Positions 1-9,897 of a stretch of 64,000 nucleotides of DNA are shown piece after piece (position 1 is the first letter of the stretch; every line of letters begins with the position of its first letter). The position numbers and the translations under genes were made by a program. Origin of the DNA: an uncultured Alphaproteobacteria bacterium (GTDB taxonomy: Bacteria > Pseudomonadota > Alphaproteobacteria > Rhodobacterales > Rhodobacteraceae); the NCBI GenBank assembly GCA_913051655.1, contig CAJXHI010000007.1, positions 21,170 through 85,169 on the forward strand, written 5' to 3'. The notes beneath the pieces were generated by a model, which worked only from the letters and a program-made list of their open reading frames with translations, was not told the origin of the DNA and did not search any database.

Positions 1-1941
1 GATATGAAAGAAGCCGTCAAGAATGGCGCCACTAAAGTGCATGACGATTTGACTTCCAATCTATGTTACGACTGGGGATTTGTGGAGGAAAACAAAGATG
101 CTGTCGGCGAAGCATTTGAACAAGCAGCTCATGTGACTACTCTTGAGCTTGTAAACCAGCGTTTAGTGGCAAATCCGATGGAGCCACGCGTCGCAATTGG
201 TAACTATAACCGCGCCAATGACGAAAGCACGTTGTATACCACCTCACAAAATCCACATGTGATCCGCCTTCTGATGGGCGCCTTTGTTTTGGGAATCCCA
301 GAACATAAATTGCGTGTTGTTGCTCCAGATGTTGGTGGTGGTTTTGGAACAAAAATCTTCCACTACGCGGAAGAAGCTTTCTGTACATTTGCTGCCCGTC
401 AAATCAATCGTGCCGTGAAGTGGACCTGCTCACGTTCAGAGGCATTTATGTCAGATGCCCATGGTCGCGATCATGTCACTAAGATTGAACTGGCCTTGGA
501 TGCGGATAACAACTTTACAGCCATTAGAACCGACACACTCGCAAATATGGGCGCCTACCTCAGCACCTTCGCGCCTTCTGTTCCGACTTGGCTTCATGGC
601 ACGCTAATGGCGGGGAACTACAAAACGCCGCTGATTTACGTGAATGTAAAAGCAGTATTTACCAACACAGTTGCGGTCGATGCTTATCGTGGTGCAGGGC
701 GCCCTGAAGCGACTTTTCAATTGGAACGTCTGATTGACAAGACGGCACGTGAGCTGGGCGTTGATCCGATCGCATTGCGTCGTCAGAACTTTATCACAAA
801 ATTCCCTTACGCAACGCCAGTTGCTGTGGAATATGACACAGGCGATTACGTCGCCACGATGGATAAACTTGAACAAATTGCTGATTTGTCAGGTTTTGAA
901 GCGCGTCGAAAAAAATCTGAAGCGGATGGACAGTTGCGCGGTTTGGGCATCAATTGTTATATTGAAGCATGTGGTATCGCGCCATCAGCGCTTGTTGGGC
1001 AGTTGGGAGCGCGCGCTGGTTTATATGATGCGGCAACTGTGCGTGTGAACGCGACCGGAACAATCAGTGTCATGGTCGGTGCACATAGCCACGGTCAGGG
1101 GCATGAAACTTCCTTCCCTCAGGTGGTAGCCGAAATGCTTGGAATTGACGAGGGCATGATTGATATTGTACATGGTGATAGTTCCAAAATTCCATTTGGG
1201 ATGGGGACTTATGGTTCCCGTTCTATTGCGGTCTGTGGATCAGCGATGGTTCGGGCAACAGAAAAAATAATCACCAAAGCCAAGAAAATCGCGTCTCATC
1301 TGTTGGAAGCATCAGAGGCTGACATCGAATTGAAAGACGGTCAATTCAATGTAATAGGTACAGATAAATCTTGTGCTTGGGGCGATGTGACATTGGCGGC
1401 TTACGTTCCGCACAATTATCCTTTGGAAGAAATTGAACCAGGATTGGAGGAGACGGCATTTTATGACCCGTCAAACTTCACCTATCCTGCCGGAGCATAT
1501 GCTTGCGAAGTCGAAGTTGATCCTGCCACAGGCAAAGTCACAATCGAACGCTTTTCAGCAGCAGACGATTTTGGTAATGTTATCAATCCAATGATTGTTT
1601 CGGGCCAGGTTCATGGTGGGATTGGTCAAGGGATCGGTCAGGCACTTTTGGAGCACGGTATCTATGATGAAAACGGTCAACTTCTAAGTGGTTCATATAT
1701 GGACTACGCGATGCCACGTGCATCGGATGTCCCATTCTTTGAAGTGGATCATTCCTGTCAGACACCATGTACCCATAACCCGCTTGGCGTAAAAGGTTGC
1801 GGGGAGGCTGGCGCAATTGGTACACCACCAGCCGTCGTTAACGCAGTGATTGATGCGTTGCACTCAGGCGGCCATACCCATGTTACACACATTGATATGC
1901 CAGTATCCCCATCGCGGGTATGGTCTGCAATCAACGGTTAA
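1..1941 (+). CDS. coxL: Molybdopterin-binding large subunit of an aerobic CO-dehydrogenase-like hydroxylase (form II), 5' truncated
   Basis: The frame is open from base 1, so the N-terminus lies outside the window; about 646 residues remain of a family usually near 770-800. It carries the xanthine-oxidase/CoxL signatures: a glycine-rich VGGGFG stretch, [15 protein letters not shown] and, near the end, KGCGEAG with the conserved active-site Glu. The active-site loop at 682-702 reads AYRGAGR, the form II signature, not AYxCSFR of true (form I) CO dehydrogenase. It should bind Mo-cytosine-dinucleotide cofactor and hydroxylate an aldehyde, purine or aromatic substrate; the substrate is unknown. 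The FAD subunit gene follows after 14 bases, and a CoxS [2Fe-2S] gene is expected upstream, outside the window. Confidence 0.9.
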   Translation, partial: DMKEAVKNGATKVHDDLTSNLCYDWGFVEENKDAVGEAFEQAAHVTTLELVNQRLVANPMEPRVAIGNYNRANDESTLYTTSQNPHVIRLLMGAFVLGIPEHKLRVVAPDVGGGFGTKIFHYAEEAFCTFAARQINRAVKWTCSRSEAFMSDAHGRDHVTKIELALDADNNFTAIRTDTLANMGAYLSTFAPSVPTWLHGTLMAGNYKTPLIYVNVKAVFTNTVAVDAYRGAGRPEATFQLERLIDKTARELGVDPIALRRQNFITKFPYATPVAVEYDTGDYVATMDKLEQIADLSGFEARRKKSEADGQLRGLGINCYIEACGIAPSALVGQLGARAGLYDAATVRVNATGTISVMVGAHSHGQGHETSFPQVVAEMLGIDEGMIDIVHGDSSKIPFGMGTYGSRSIAVCGSAMVRATEKIITKAKKIASHLLEASEADIELKDGQFNVIGTDKSCAWGDVTLAAYVPHNYPLEEIEPGLEETAFYDPSNFTYPAGAYACEVEVDPATGKVTIERFSAADDFGNVINPMIVSGQVHGGIGQGIGQALLEHGIYDENGQLLSGSYMDYAMPRASDVPFFEVDHSCQTPCTHNPLGVKGCGEAGAIGTPPAVVNAVIDALHSGGHTHVTHIDMPVSPSRVWSAING

Positions 1942-1955
1942 TTGGAGGACAAACC

Positions 1956-2738
1956 ATGTATAATTTTGAATTCGTAAAACCGTTGAGTGTCGCAGACGCC
2001 GTATCAGCGCTCAGTGATGATGGCGCGCAAGCTCTGGGTGGTGGTCAAACGCTGATCCCCACCATGAAACAGCGTCTTGCATCACCTGACATATTGGTGA
2101 GCTTGGCGAATATCGTGGAAATGCGGGGTGTGAAACACTTTAGCGGAAATGTGACAATCGGTGGCGCGACAACCCATGAGGCAGTGGCTGCGGCTGATGC
2201 TTTTGCGGGACTGACAACGCTTGCTGGTAATATTGGTGATCCGGCCGTACGCAATCGCGGGACAATTGGTGGCTCACTGGCAAATAATGATCCGGCAGCG
2301 TGCTATCCAGCGGCAGCATTGGCAACAGGTGCGACTATCACAACAAATTCTCGTGACATCGCGGCGGATGATTATTTCCAAGGTATGTTCACGACGGCTT
2401 TGGAAGAAGGCGAAATCATCACTTCTGTGACAATGCCGATTCCGGAGGCGTCAAATTATCAAAAGTTTGACCAGCCAGCCTCGCGCTTTGCCCTTGTTGG
2501 AGTATTTGTGGCCAAATATGCAGAAGGCGTTCGTGTTGCCGTAACAGGTGCATCAGAAGATGGTGTTTTCCGCTGGAGCGAAGCGGAAGTGGCTCTGAGT
2601 GCTAATTTCTCAGCTGACGCAATCGCTAATCTTAGCCTTGATGCCTCTGGCATGATCAAAGATCTGCACGGCAGCAAAGAGTACCGAGCAAACCTTGTCA
2701 AAGTTCTGACGGGCCGCGCTGTTGGCCTTGCAAGCTGA
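1956..2738 (+). CDS. coxM: FAD-binding medium subunit of the CoxL partner (CoxM-like)
   Basis: A 260-residue FAD-binding (PCMH-type) subunit of the xanthine dehydrogenase/CO dehydrogenase family. It begins YNFEFVKP and shows the FAD-binding ALGGGQTLIP near residue 30 and the TIGGSLANNDPAA loop near residue 105, followed by the C-terminal CO_deh_flav_C region. The ATG at 1956 has GGAGG eight bases upstream and is preferred over an upstream in-frame start that would overlap coxL. It passes electrons from the Mo/FeS subunits to an acceptor. It is the last gene of the operon; a strong terminator follows. Confidence 0.9.
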   Translation: MYNFEFVKPLSVADAVSALSDDGAQALGGGQTLIPTMKQRLASPDILVSLANIVEMRGVKHFSGNVTIGGATTHEAVAAADAFAGLTTLAGNIGDPAVRNRGTIGGSLANNDPAACYPAAALATGATITTNSRDIAADDYFQGMFTTALEEGEIITSVTMPIPEASNYQKFDQPASRFALVGVFVAKYAEGVRVAVTGASEDGVFRWSEAEVALSANFSADAIANLSLDASGMIKDLHGSKEYRANLVKVLTGRAVGLAS

Positions 2739-2757
2739 TCGGTCTTTTAAATCTAAG

Positions 2758-2786
2758 AAAAACCCCGCATTGGAGCGGGGTTTTTT
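2758..2786 (+). terminator. Rho-independent terminator of the coxL-coxM operon
   Basis: A-rich arm, then ACCCCGC / GCGGGGT stem around a short ATTGGA loop, followed by a run of six T. It lies 20 bases after the coxM stop. Confidence 0.9.
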
Positions 2787-2871
2787 ATGTCAAAACGGTA
2801 AGGCAAAGCATTGTAAGCCCTAAGAGCAGCGGATATATAGCGTTAGTTATAAAAATTGGGAGTACGGCGCA

Positions 2872-3699
2872 ATGTCCAACAGGCAATTAGAAATTGCGAT
2901 TGAAGCCGCATGGGATGCCAGAGATGATATCAGCCCAGAAACGACCGGTGAGCAGCGCGAGGCGATCGAAGATACGCTGAATGCGTTGGATAGTGGACAT
3001 TTACGGGTTGCCGAACGTCAGGAAAGTGGCCAATGGCATGTTAATGAATGGGCTAAGAAAGCGGTTCTTCTTGGATTTCGTATCAAAGACATGGAAATTC
3101 AGGACGGAGGTCCTCAAGGGTCCGGCTGGTGGGACAAAGTTGATAACAAATTTAAAGGATGGGGCAACGATCAATGGCGCGCGGCAGGATTTCGCGCAGT
3201 GCCAAATTGCGTGGTACGTAAATCAGCTTATATCGCGACTGGTGTGGTTTTGATGCCATCTTTTGTTAACCTTGGTGCTTTTGTAGATAAGGGCACAATG
3301 GTGGACACTTGGGCCACCGTAGGAAGCTGTGCTCAGATTGGCAAAAATGTGCATCTTTCTGGCGGTGTTGGAATCGGTGGAGTTCTTGAACCTATGCAAG
3401 CGGGTCCAACTATTATTGAAGATAACTGTTTTATCGGTGCGCGTTCTGAGGTTGTGGAAGGCTGCATCGTTCGGGAGGGATCGGTTCTCGGCATGGGTGT
3501 TTACATTGGTCAGTCCACGAAGATTGTGGATCGCGAAACTGGTGATGTAATGTATGGCGAAGTTCCACCCTATTCGGTGGTAGTTTCAGGAAGCATGCCT
3601 TCGAAGAATGGAATTAACCTGTACTGTGCAGTCATTGTGAAACGTGTGGATGAAAAAACCCGCAGTAAAACTGAAATTAACGAGTTATTGCGCGATTAA
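2872..3699 (+). CDS. dapD: 2,3,4,5-tetrahydropyridine-2,6-dicarboxylate N-succinyltransferase
   Basis: 275 residues, the normal length for DapD. The N-terminal helical domain is followed by a left-handed beta-helix of hexapeptide repeats (residues about 100-220, e.g. [15 protein letters not shown] and [14 protein letters not shown]). It succinylates tetrahydrodipicolinate with succinyl-CoA in the succinylase branch of lysine/meso-DAP synthesis in the cytoplasm. The pathway partner dapE lies 1.3 kb downstream on the same strand, separated by two small genes. A GGGAG lies about 10 bases before the ATG. Confidence 0.97.
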   Translation: MSNRQLEIAIEAAWDARDDISPETTGEQREAIEDTLNALDSGHLRVAERQESGQWHVNEWAKKAVLLGFRIKDMEIQDGGPQGSGWWDKVDNKFKGWGNDQWRAAGFRAVPNCVVRKSAYIATGVVLMPSFVNLGAFVDKGTMVDTWATVGSCAQIGKNVHLSGGVGIGGVLEPMQAGPTIIEDNCFIGARSEVVEGCIVREGSVLGMGVYIGQSTKIVDRETGDVMYGEVPPYSVVVSGSMPSKNGINLYCAVIVKRVDEKTRSKTEINELLRD

Positions 3700-3984
3700 T
3701 TCAGATTTTCCGCAAAACTCCAATAATTTAGCAAGGCTGATGAAAAATACATGATATCCCACAGAAAATAACGGAGAAGAAGGTCGGTAGAGCATAGCAC
3801 ATAATTTGAGAGAATTGCTATGCACACGCAGTTCTTCTGGAAAGCATAGAGTAAAGTCCTAAGATAATTATCGTCATAGTGAGTCTATCACAATGATTTA
3901 TCGGCTTGGTTATGAGACTAAAAACGCCCTGTATCTTTTGAAACTTTACGCAGTTCGATGCGAAGGATCTCTTTAAGCATTACA

Positions 3985-4329
3985 ATGAAGAAAAAGTTAC
4001 CAAAAAGCGAACAAGTTTTTACCCTTTTGGTGCAAGTGGGACGCACCAAAGACGACGGACTTCCATCGGGAAGTTCAGGTGCTGGAATTCTGTGCTTTAC
4101 GGCGGCGCAGACCGAAGACGAAGCTGTGCACGAAACTGTTAGGCTTTTAAAGCAAGCTGATATGAACCCTTTGGATGTGACTGGGTACGGTACGGAGGAA
4201 GAACGTGAGGCTGGCGGTGAGTTGTTGTCGGATGAGGAAAGGGGCCTGATGGCTCAAGCAAGGAAAGAGAATTCTGTTATAGTTGCGCAAATTACTGCAT
4301 TTTTTGAACATTCTCAGGAAAAAGTATGA
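3985..4329 (+). CDS. Small conserved protein of the dap locus, function unknown
   Basis: 114 residues if started at the ATG at 3985; an in-frame ATG at 3958 would add nine residues and neither has a good ribosome binding site. I recognise no domain with certainty. It has a beta-strand-like start (VFTLLVQVG), a glycine/serine-rich loop and a helical C-terminus. The gene overlaps the following HAD phosphatase by ATGA, so the two are probably co-translated between dapD and dapE. The 285 bases between dapD and this gene show nothing clear. Confidence 0.7.
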   Translation: MKKKLPKSEQVFTLLVQVGRTKDDGLPSGSSGAGILCFTAAQTEDEAVHETVRLLKQADMNPLDVTGYGTEEEREAGGELLSDEERGLMAQARKENSVIVAQITAFFEHSQEKV

Positions 4330-4970
4330 AAACCGTATTTTTGGACCTCGATGGTACGTTGACGGATGCAGGGCAGGGAATATTAAATTCTGTCTCCTAT
4401 GCATTGGAAAAGATGGGATATGCACCCTTTGACGGGGACGGGTCTTGGATGGTTGGCCCGCCTTTGTGGGATAGCTTTCGTGTTCTTGGTATTCCAGAAA
4501 GTCGTCTAGATGATGCTGTCCAGTATTATCGGGACCGGTATGCAGATATCGGTTGGTTGGAAAACAGTCTTTATTGTGGCGTATTGGCAGAGCTGAGTAT
4601 TATGAAAGCCCGAGGATATCAACTTTGCATCACAACATCTAAACACAATACTTATGCTCGTAAGATTACAAAACACTTTGGAATTTCAGATTTTATGGAT
4701 CATGAATTTGGATCAGAAAGTGATGGCACACGTGCTGATAAAACGACTCTAATAAAGTATGCACTGACCCAATCAAACGCTAATGTCGAAAAAAGTATCA
4801 TGGTGGGCGATCGCCATTACGATATTGTGGGTGCGCAAAATAATGGATTGCCCTCAGTTGGTGTGGCATACGGATATGGTGGTCATCAAGAGCTTGAAAA
4901 AGCAGGGGCAACCAAGATAATTTCAAGGCCGGCCGACCTTTCTACTGCAATTTCCGCCGTTCTAGAATAA
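4326..4970 (+). CDS. HAD-family hydrolase (phosphoglycolate-phosphatase-like)
   Basis: 214 residues. Motif I is DLDGTLTD with the nucleophile Asp at residue 7 and the general acid at 9. A four-helix cap of subclass C1 follows (about 15-80), then motif II in ITTSK, and motif III/IV around the MVGDRHYDIVGA stretch near residue 160. The family dephosphorylates small phosphometabolites; the substrate cannot be read from sequence and the family includes 5'-nucleotidases as well as Gph. It overlaps the upstream small gene by four bases and precedes dapE by 12 bases, so it is in the dap transcript. Confidence 0.9.
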   Translation: MKTVFLDLDGTLTDAGQGILNSVSYALEKMGYAPFDGDGSWMVGPPLWDSFRVLGIPESRLDDAVQYYRDRYADIGWLENSLYCGVLAELSIMKARGYQLCITTSKHNTYARKITKHFGISDFMDHEFGSESDGTRADKTTLIKYALTQSNANVEKSIMVGDRHYDIVGAQNNGLPSVGVAYGYGGHQELEKAGATKIISRPADLSTAISAVLE

Positions 4971-4982
4971 AGGATCATACCT

Positions 4983-6143
4983 ATGCAATCCACTGATCCC
5001 ATTGATCTTACAGCACAATTGATACGCTGTCCTTCAGTTACTCCAAAAGAGGCTGGCGCATTGACGCTTTTGCAGGATTTATTAGAAAAAAACGGCTTCC
5101 GATGTACACGCATTCCGCGCGGAGACGTTGATAATCTTTTCGCTCGCTGGGGTGAAGGAAGAAATGGGGCAAGCCTTGGCTTTAACGGTCATACCGATGT
5201 TGTCCCGGTGGGAGATCTATCTACATGGAGCGTCGATCCCTTTGGGGCCGAACAAAAAGATGGATTTATGTACGGTCGAGGAGCCGTTGACATGAAATCA
5301 GGTGTCGCGGCTTTTGTCGCTGCTGCCATCGATTTTGTGAAAGTCACGCCACCGGACGGATCTATTGTCATTGCTATAACAGGTGATGAAGAGCGCGATG
5401 CGGTTGACGGCACTACCGCTATATTGGACTGGATGACGCAAAATAACGAACAGATTGATCATTGCATTGTCGGTGAACCCACTTGTCCAGAAAAGTTTGG
5501 CGATATGATGAAAATTGGTCGACGCGGTTCGCTAAGTGCTTTTTTCACGGCAAAAGGCGTACAAGGTCATTCTGCTTATCCCCATAGTGCCAAGAACCCG
5601 ATCCCAGCCTTGCTGAGCCTGATGGATACTTTTGTCAATCACCAATTGGATCAAGGAACGGACCATTTTGGACCCTCAAACCTTGCCATCACTACCATTG
5701 ATACAGGCAACACTGCGAACAATGTTATCCCAGCACAGGCCAAAGCGACCATTAATATTCGATTTAATGATACGCATAGCGGTCAAAGCCTTAATGACTG
5801 GATCAAAGAACAAACCGTCCTGGTTACACGAGAAACTGGAATTGATATTGGCGTTGAAATAAAAATTTCTGGTGAAAGTTTTTTAACGCCACCAGGGCGG
5901 CTTTCTGATATTGTATCAAAGGCTGTTTTTGCAGAAACAGGAAAATGGCCAGAACTTTCTACAACTGGGGGAACCTCAGATGCTCGATTTGTCAAAAACC
6001 ATTGCCCTGTTGTTGAATTTGGTCTCGTTGGTAAAACCATTCATGGCGTCGACGAATGTGTTGAAATAGTGCAAATTCGCCAATTGAAATCAGTATATAT
6101 GAAAATTTTACAAGATTATTTTATGCAAAGTTCACGTGAATAA
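4983..6143 (+). CDS. dapE: Succinyl-diaminopimelate desuccinylase
   Basis: 386-residue M20 metallopeptidase-family enzyme. The zinc ligands and catalytic residues are visible: [10 protein letters not shown] (His/Asp), DMKSG (bridging Asp), GDEERDA (catalytic Glu pair) and the lid dimerisation domain around residues 180-290. The GTSDARF motif and a late His (GKTIHGVDE) complete the site. It removes succinate from N-succinyl-LL-DAP to give LL-DAP for lysine and peptidoglycan. AAGGA stands eight bases before the ATG. It is the last intact gene of the dapD-to-dapE group; a broken gene follows. Confidence 0.97.
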   Translation: MQSTDPIDLTAQLIRCPSVTPKEAGALTLLQDLLEKNGFRCTRIPRGDVDNLFARWGEGRNGASLGFNGHTDVVPVGDLSTWSVDPFGAEQKDGFMYGRGAVDMKSGVAAFVAAAIDFVKVTPPDGSIVIAITGDEERDAVDGTTAILDWMTQNNEQIDHCIVGEPTCPEKFGDMMKIGRRGSLSAFFTAKGVQGHSAYPHSAKNPIPALLSLMDTFVNHQLDQGTDHFGPSNLAITTIDTGNTANNVIPAQAKATINIRFNDTHSGQSLNDWIKEQTVLVTRETGIDIGVEIKISGESFLTPPGRLSDIVSKAVFAETGKWPELSTTGGTSDARFVKNHCPVVEFGLVGKTIHGVDECVEIVQIRQLKSVYMKILQDYFMQSSRE

Positions 6144-6179
6144 CCATCTTATCGCTATGCTGAAAGGAGCGCGTGCAGG

Positions 6180-6497
6180 ATGATTCAAAACCCGTCATGG
6201 TATAGTTATCGGAATGGTGGCGCCAGCATAGTGTTTGCGTCACCAAAGTCGCCGACTTCGTCGTGTCCTGCGCGATCCACACTGGACGTCCACATTGGTG
6301 GTTTCGCCAGATAAAGCTGCTTTTGCAAAACATTCCTGGCCCTTTACATACGCGCGAGTACCGCGGGGATGTGGTATTCTTCGCCAACTGATGTGCAGAT
6401 TACTTTCATTGAAACGCTAAGTGATATTGATACTGTGAGCGACTTGAAAAGGTCTGCTCACAAATCATCTATTCCCTTGGGCTATGACGTCAAATAA
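6180..6497 (+). pseudogene. Small gene broken by two frameshifts between dapE and rnr
   Basis: Three adjoining frames give one continuous protein-like text of about 105 residues. Frame 1 runs from ATG 6180 (IQNPSWYSYRNGGAS). It passes near 6222-6240 into a second frame (VADFVVSCAIHTGRPHWWF through EYRGDVVFFAN). Near 6388 it passes into the third (DVQITFIETLSDIDTV to the stop at 6497). Each frame ends in spurious stops where the next takes over. An AAGGAG lies about 15 bases before the ATG. Either the gene is decaying or the assembly carries two indels. Function is unknown. Confidence 0.62.
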
Positions 6498-6517
6498 ATT
6501 TAGTGATATAGGGACCC

Positions 6518-8764
6518 ATGACAAACTTGCCGATACGTGCTGAGATTCTAGATTGGATCTCACAGAACCCAACACAAACTGCAAAAAGAGATTTGGCCAA
6601 AGCATTTGGGCTTAAAGGCGCTGCGCGTGTTGAGCTTAAAAGATTGCTCAAATCGCTCGAAGCAGAGGGCTTGTTGCAAAAAGAAAAGAAAAATTATCAT
6701 AGGCCCAACTATCTTCCCTCGGTCAGTGCGTTGCGAATAGCGCGCCAGTCTTCTGCCGGCGATTTATTTGCAAGCGCCATTGAATTGAAAAGCGAGACAA
6801 AAGATCCCGAGATTCTTATGGTACTGCGTCCAAACGACCCTCCTTTAGGTGTTGGAGATCAGCTTCTCGCACGGATTCAACTTACCAACGCTGAAAATAA
6901 CCAATACGAAGGGCGGCTCATTCGCAAATTTAAAAGTCCAGCAGCGCGTGTCGTTGGAATTTTTCGACGCGCACCAGAGGGTGCGCGAATTGTGCCAATT
7001 GAACGCAATGGTAAAGAGTGGAGCGTTCAGGAAGCGGATACGCATGGTGCCAAAGATGGTGAATTGGTAGAAGCGGAGCGGAAAGGTCCGTCGCGTACAA
7101 TAGGATTGCCCAAAGCGCGCATTATTGCTCGTATTGACGATCCCTCTGCTCCGAAAGCAATTTCTTTGATTGCATTGCACCAACATAATATACCCGATGA
7201 TTTTCCAGCCGAAGTTCTTTCAGCAGCTCAAAAAAACTGGTCAATTACCTTGGACGGGCGAGAGGATCTCCGTTCTATTCCACTTATCACGATAGATCCC
7301 CCAGATGCGCGCGATCATGATGACGCCTGTTATGCAATGCTAGATGATGATCCGGAGAACAGAGGCGGACATATCATTTGGGTCGCGATTGCCGATGTTG
7401 CGCATTATGTAAGAACATACACCGCACTTGATAAAGAGGCTCTAAATCGAGGAAATTCGACATATTTCCCTGACCGCGTATCCCCAATGTTGCCCGAAAA
7501 CCTTTCTGCCAATCTTTGTAGCTTGCATGAAGGCGTTGATCGATACTGCATTGCCGTTCAAATGAAAATCAATGCTGACGGTAAAAAACTATCGCACAGT
7601 TTTCATCGCGGGCTGATGCGTTCGGCGGCGTCTCTTTCATATGAACAGGTTCAATCGGCTTATGATGAAAAATCTCACGATGTGCCAGAAGATATGGTGC
7701 AAAATGTTGTAAAACCGATTTATGCGGCCTATCGCGCACTATCCTCTGCACGGGATAAACGACAACCTCTAGACCTTGATCTTCCTGAACGTCAGATTGA
7801 ATTGGATGCCGCTGGTAAAGTTTCATCCGTAAAATACAAAAACCGAATAGATTCTAACCGTTTGATTGAAGAATTCATGGTTCTGGCTAATGTTGCTGCT
7901 GCGGAAACGCTGCTTGCAAAGAAAACATCGCTTTTGTTTCGCGTTCACGAAGAACCGGCAAAAGAAAAACTCGACGCTTTGCGGGAAACCGCGCTATCGT
8001 CTGGCTTAACGCTGACAAAGCGCCGGTTATTGAAAACGGCGCATATCAATGCGCTACTGAACGAAGCGCGCGATAGTGATCATTCTGAATTGATTAATAT
8101 GTCTACTCTGCGGGCGATGACGCAGGCTTATTATAGCCCCGACAACATTGGACACTTTGGTTTGGCGTTGCGGTCTTATGCACATTTCACCTCTCCGATT
8201 AGGCGATATGCTGATCTCATCGTGCACCGTGCGCTTATCACGGCGCATGGATGGGGGGATGATGGTCTTAAAGATGACGAACTAGAACGGTTAAACAAAA
8301 CGGCGGAGCATATTTCCAATACAGAACGTCGGTCTATGGCAGCGGAACGGGATACAGTGGATCGCTACCTTGCGGCCTACCTTTCGGAACGCAAGGGAAT
8401 AGAGTTTACAGGGCGCATTAGCGGTGTCGTAAAATTTGGTGTTTTTATTCGCTTGGATGAAACGGGTGCCGAGGGGCTTGTCCCAGTGCGGACAATAGCG
8501 CGTGAATTTTTTCATTACGACAAATCGGCTAATACGCTCATTGGATCAGAGACTGGACTTTTGTTAACGCTTGGACAGCGTGTTCTTGTCCGCCTTGCCG
8601 AAATAGCCGCAGAGTCAGGCGGCATCACCTTTGATCTATTGGAGGTAGAGGGCGATGCGCTTCCTTCTATGGTTAGATCGCGCCGATTTTCACGAAAAGC
8701 CAAACGTGGAAAATCAAATACAAGGCGATTAAAGGTAAGCAGAAATCGAAAGAAAAGAAACTGA
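6518..8764 (+). CDS. rnr: Ribonuclease R
   Basis: 748 residues. An N-terminal winged-helix region (about 1-70) is followed by cold-shock/OB domains, the RNB catalytic domain with the metal-binding PPDARDHDDA cluster near residue 262, and a C-terminal S1 domain (about 620-705) starting FTGRISGVVKFGVF. The lysine/arginine-rich tail is typical. It is a processive 3'-5' exoribonuclease that degrades structured RNA and acts in rRNA and tmRNA quality control. The next gene starts two bases after its stop. Confidence 0.96.
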   Translation: MTNLPIRAEILDWISQNPTQTAKRDLAKAFGLKGAARVELKRLLKSLEAEGLLQKEKKNYHRPNYLPSVSALRIARQSSAGDLFASAIELKSETKDPEILMVLRPNDPPLGVGDQLLARIQLTNAENNQYEGRLIRKFKSPAARVVGIFRRAPEGARIVPIERNGKEWSVQEADTHGAKDGELVEAERKGPSRTIGLPKARIIARIDDPSAPKAISLIALHQHNIPDDFPAEVLSAAQKNWSITLDGREDLRSIPLITIDPPDARDHDDACYAMLDDDPENRGGHIIWVAIADVAHYVRTYTALDKEALNRGNSTYFPDRVSPMLPENLSANLCSLHEGVDRYCIAVQMKINADGKKLSHSFHRGLMRSAASLSYEQVQSAYDEKSHDVPEDMVQNVVKPIYAAYRALSSARDKRQPLDLDLPERQIELDAAGKVSSVKYKNRIDSNRLIEEFMVLANVAAAETLLAKKTSLLFRVHEEPAKEKLDALRETALSSGLTLTKRRLLKTAHINALLNEARDSDHSELINMSTLRAMTQAYYSPDNIGHFGLALRSYAHFTSPIRRYADLIVHRALITAHGWGDDGLKDDELERLNKTAEHISNTERRSMAAERDTVDRYLAAYLSERKGIEFTGRISGVVKFGVFIRLDETGAEGLVPVRTIAREFFHYDKSANTLIGSETGLLLTLGQRVLVRLAEIAAESGGITFDLLEVEGDALPSMVRSRRFSRKAKRGKSNTRRLKVSRNRKKRN

Positions 8765-8765
8765 T

Positions 8766-9893
8766 ATGAAGAAAGATCTAAAATTCAGCACATGGTTGAT
8801 GAATTTTCGGAAAACGCAATTGTGGCGATATAATGATACTTTTTTAGACTCGATTTTCTCAGATATTAATGTTCTTCCCTGTGTACTAGATAGGGATCGA
8901 AAGCAAAGTGAAATTACCCTGAGCGTTGCAGATTATACGAACCGACTTTGTTCAGAGGACAGCTTTGTCAAAGGGAAGGCATCACATGCCAAATGGTCCA
9001 AGGTTTTGGATCAAATCGAAGAAAATTTCGGAGTGCCTGCAACGGTTTTACTGGCGCTCTGGGGTGTTGAAACATCATATGGGTCAATACGCGGTGATAT
9101 TCCAACGCTTTCAGCATTGGCAACTTTGGCTTTCGATGGTCGGCGCCAACAGTTTTTTGAACAGGAACTTTGTGCTGCCGTAGAGATCCTTCATAATTTC
9201 CAAAATCCTGCACAAGTTTTGATTGGAAGCTGGGCAGGCGCGATGGGGCATACACAGTTTATGCCTTCGACATACTTGAAATATGCAATTGATTTTTATG
9301 GCAAAGGATGGGTCGATATTTGGTCCGATAACCCAATTGACGCATTAGCCTCTTCTGCTTCCTATCTATCAAGTCATGGATGGAACTTATCTTTGCCTTG
9401 GGGGCGTGTCGTGACACTGCCGCACCATTTCGATTTCGCGCTAACGGCGCCAAATGTGGTGCGAACAATATCCGAATTTTTGGATATGGGGCTCGACGGT
9501 TTACCTAGAGAACCGGGGGTCTTGGGCTCTGTTTTCCTGCCTATGGGTGCATCCGGCCCCGCTTTTTGGATCAGTAACAATTTCAGTGTGCTCAAACAGT
9601 ATAATAAATCAGCTTCTTATGCGTTATCGATCGGGCTTTTGAGTGACGGGTTCAATACCGGGGCGATGCGTCATCTGAACTGGCCAAGCATTACTAAAGC
9701 TTTGTCTAGGGGCGACATGAAAAAACTGCAGAGCCGTTTGACAGATCAAGGGTTTGACACGAAAGGATGTGACGGAGTTTTTGGCCCTAATACGGAAATC
9801 GCCATTCGGGGTTTTCAGAGCAAAAATGCTCTGGTTGAGGACGGATATCCAAGTCATGATCTTTTAAATCTGGTATGTCACAAACTAACTTGA
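8766..9893 (+). CDS. Lytic murein transglycosylase (MltB/SLT family) with peptidoglycan-binding domain
   Basis: 375 residues. The transglycosylase 2 domain (about 5-300) has the catalytic Glu in LWGVETSYG near residue 99 and the GAMGHTQFMPSTY segment. A PG_binding_1 domain (about 310-370, QSRLTDQGFDTKGCDGVFGPNT) closes the protein. It should cleave the MurNAc-GlcNAc bond of peptidoglycan to anhydro-muropeptides. No signal peptide is visible at the annotated start, although substrate is periplasmic; the true export route or start is unclear. It starts two bases after rnr and ends five bases from the convergent aldehyde dehydrogenase gene. Confidence 0.9.
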   Translation: MKKDLKFSTWLMNFRKTQLWRYNDTFLDSIFSDINVLPCVLDRDRKQSEITLSVADYTNRLCSEDSFVKGKASHAKWSKVLDQIEENFGVPATVLLALWGVETSYGSIRGDIPTLSALATLAFDGRRQQFFEQELCAAVEILHNFQNPAQVLIGSWAGAMGHTQFMPSTYLKYAIDFYGKGWVDIWSDNPIDALASSASYLSSHGWNLSLPWGRVVTLPHHFDFALTAPNVVRTISEFLDMGLDGLPREPGVLGSVFLPMGASGPAFWISNNFSVLKQYNKSASYALSIGLLSDGFNTGAMRHLNWPSITKALSRGDMKKLQSRLTDQGFDTKGCDGVFGPNTEIAIRGFQSKNALVEDGYPSHDLLNLVCHKLT

Positions 9894-9897
9894 AAAG

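Noticed and set aside
1..1941. True CO dehydrogenase (form I)
   Set aside because: The active-site loop is AYRGAGR, not AYxCSFR.
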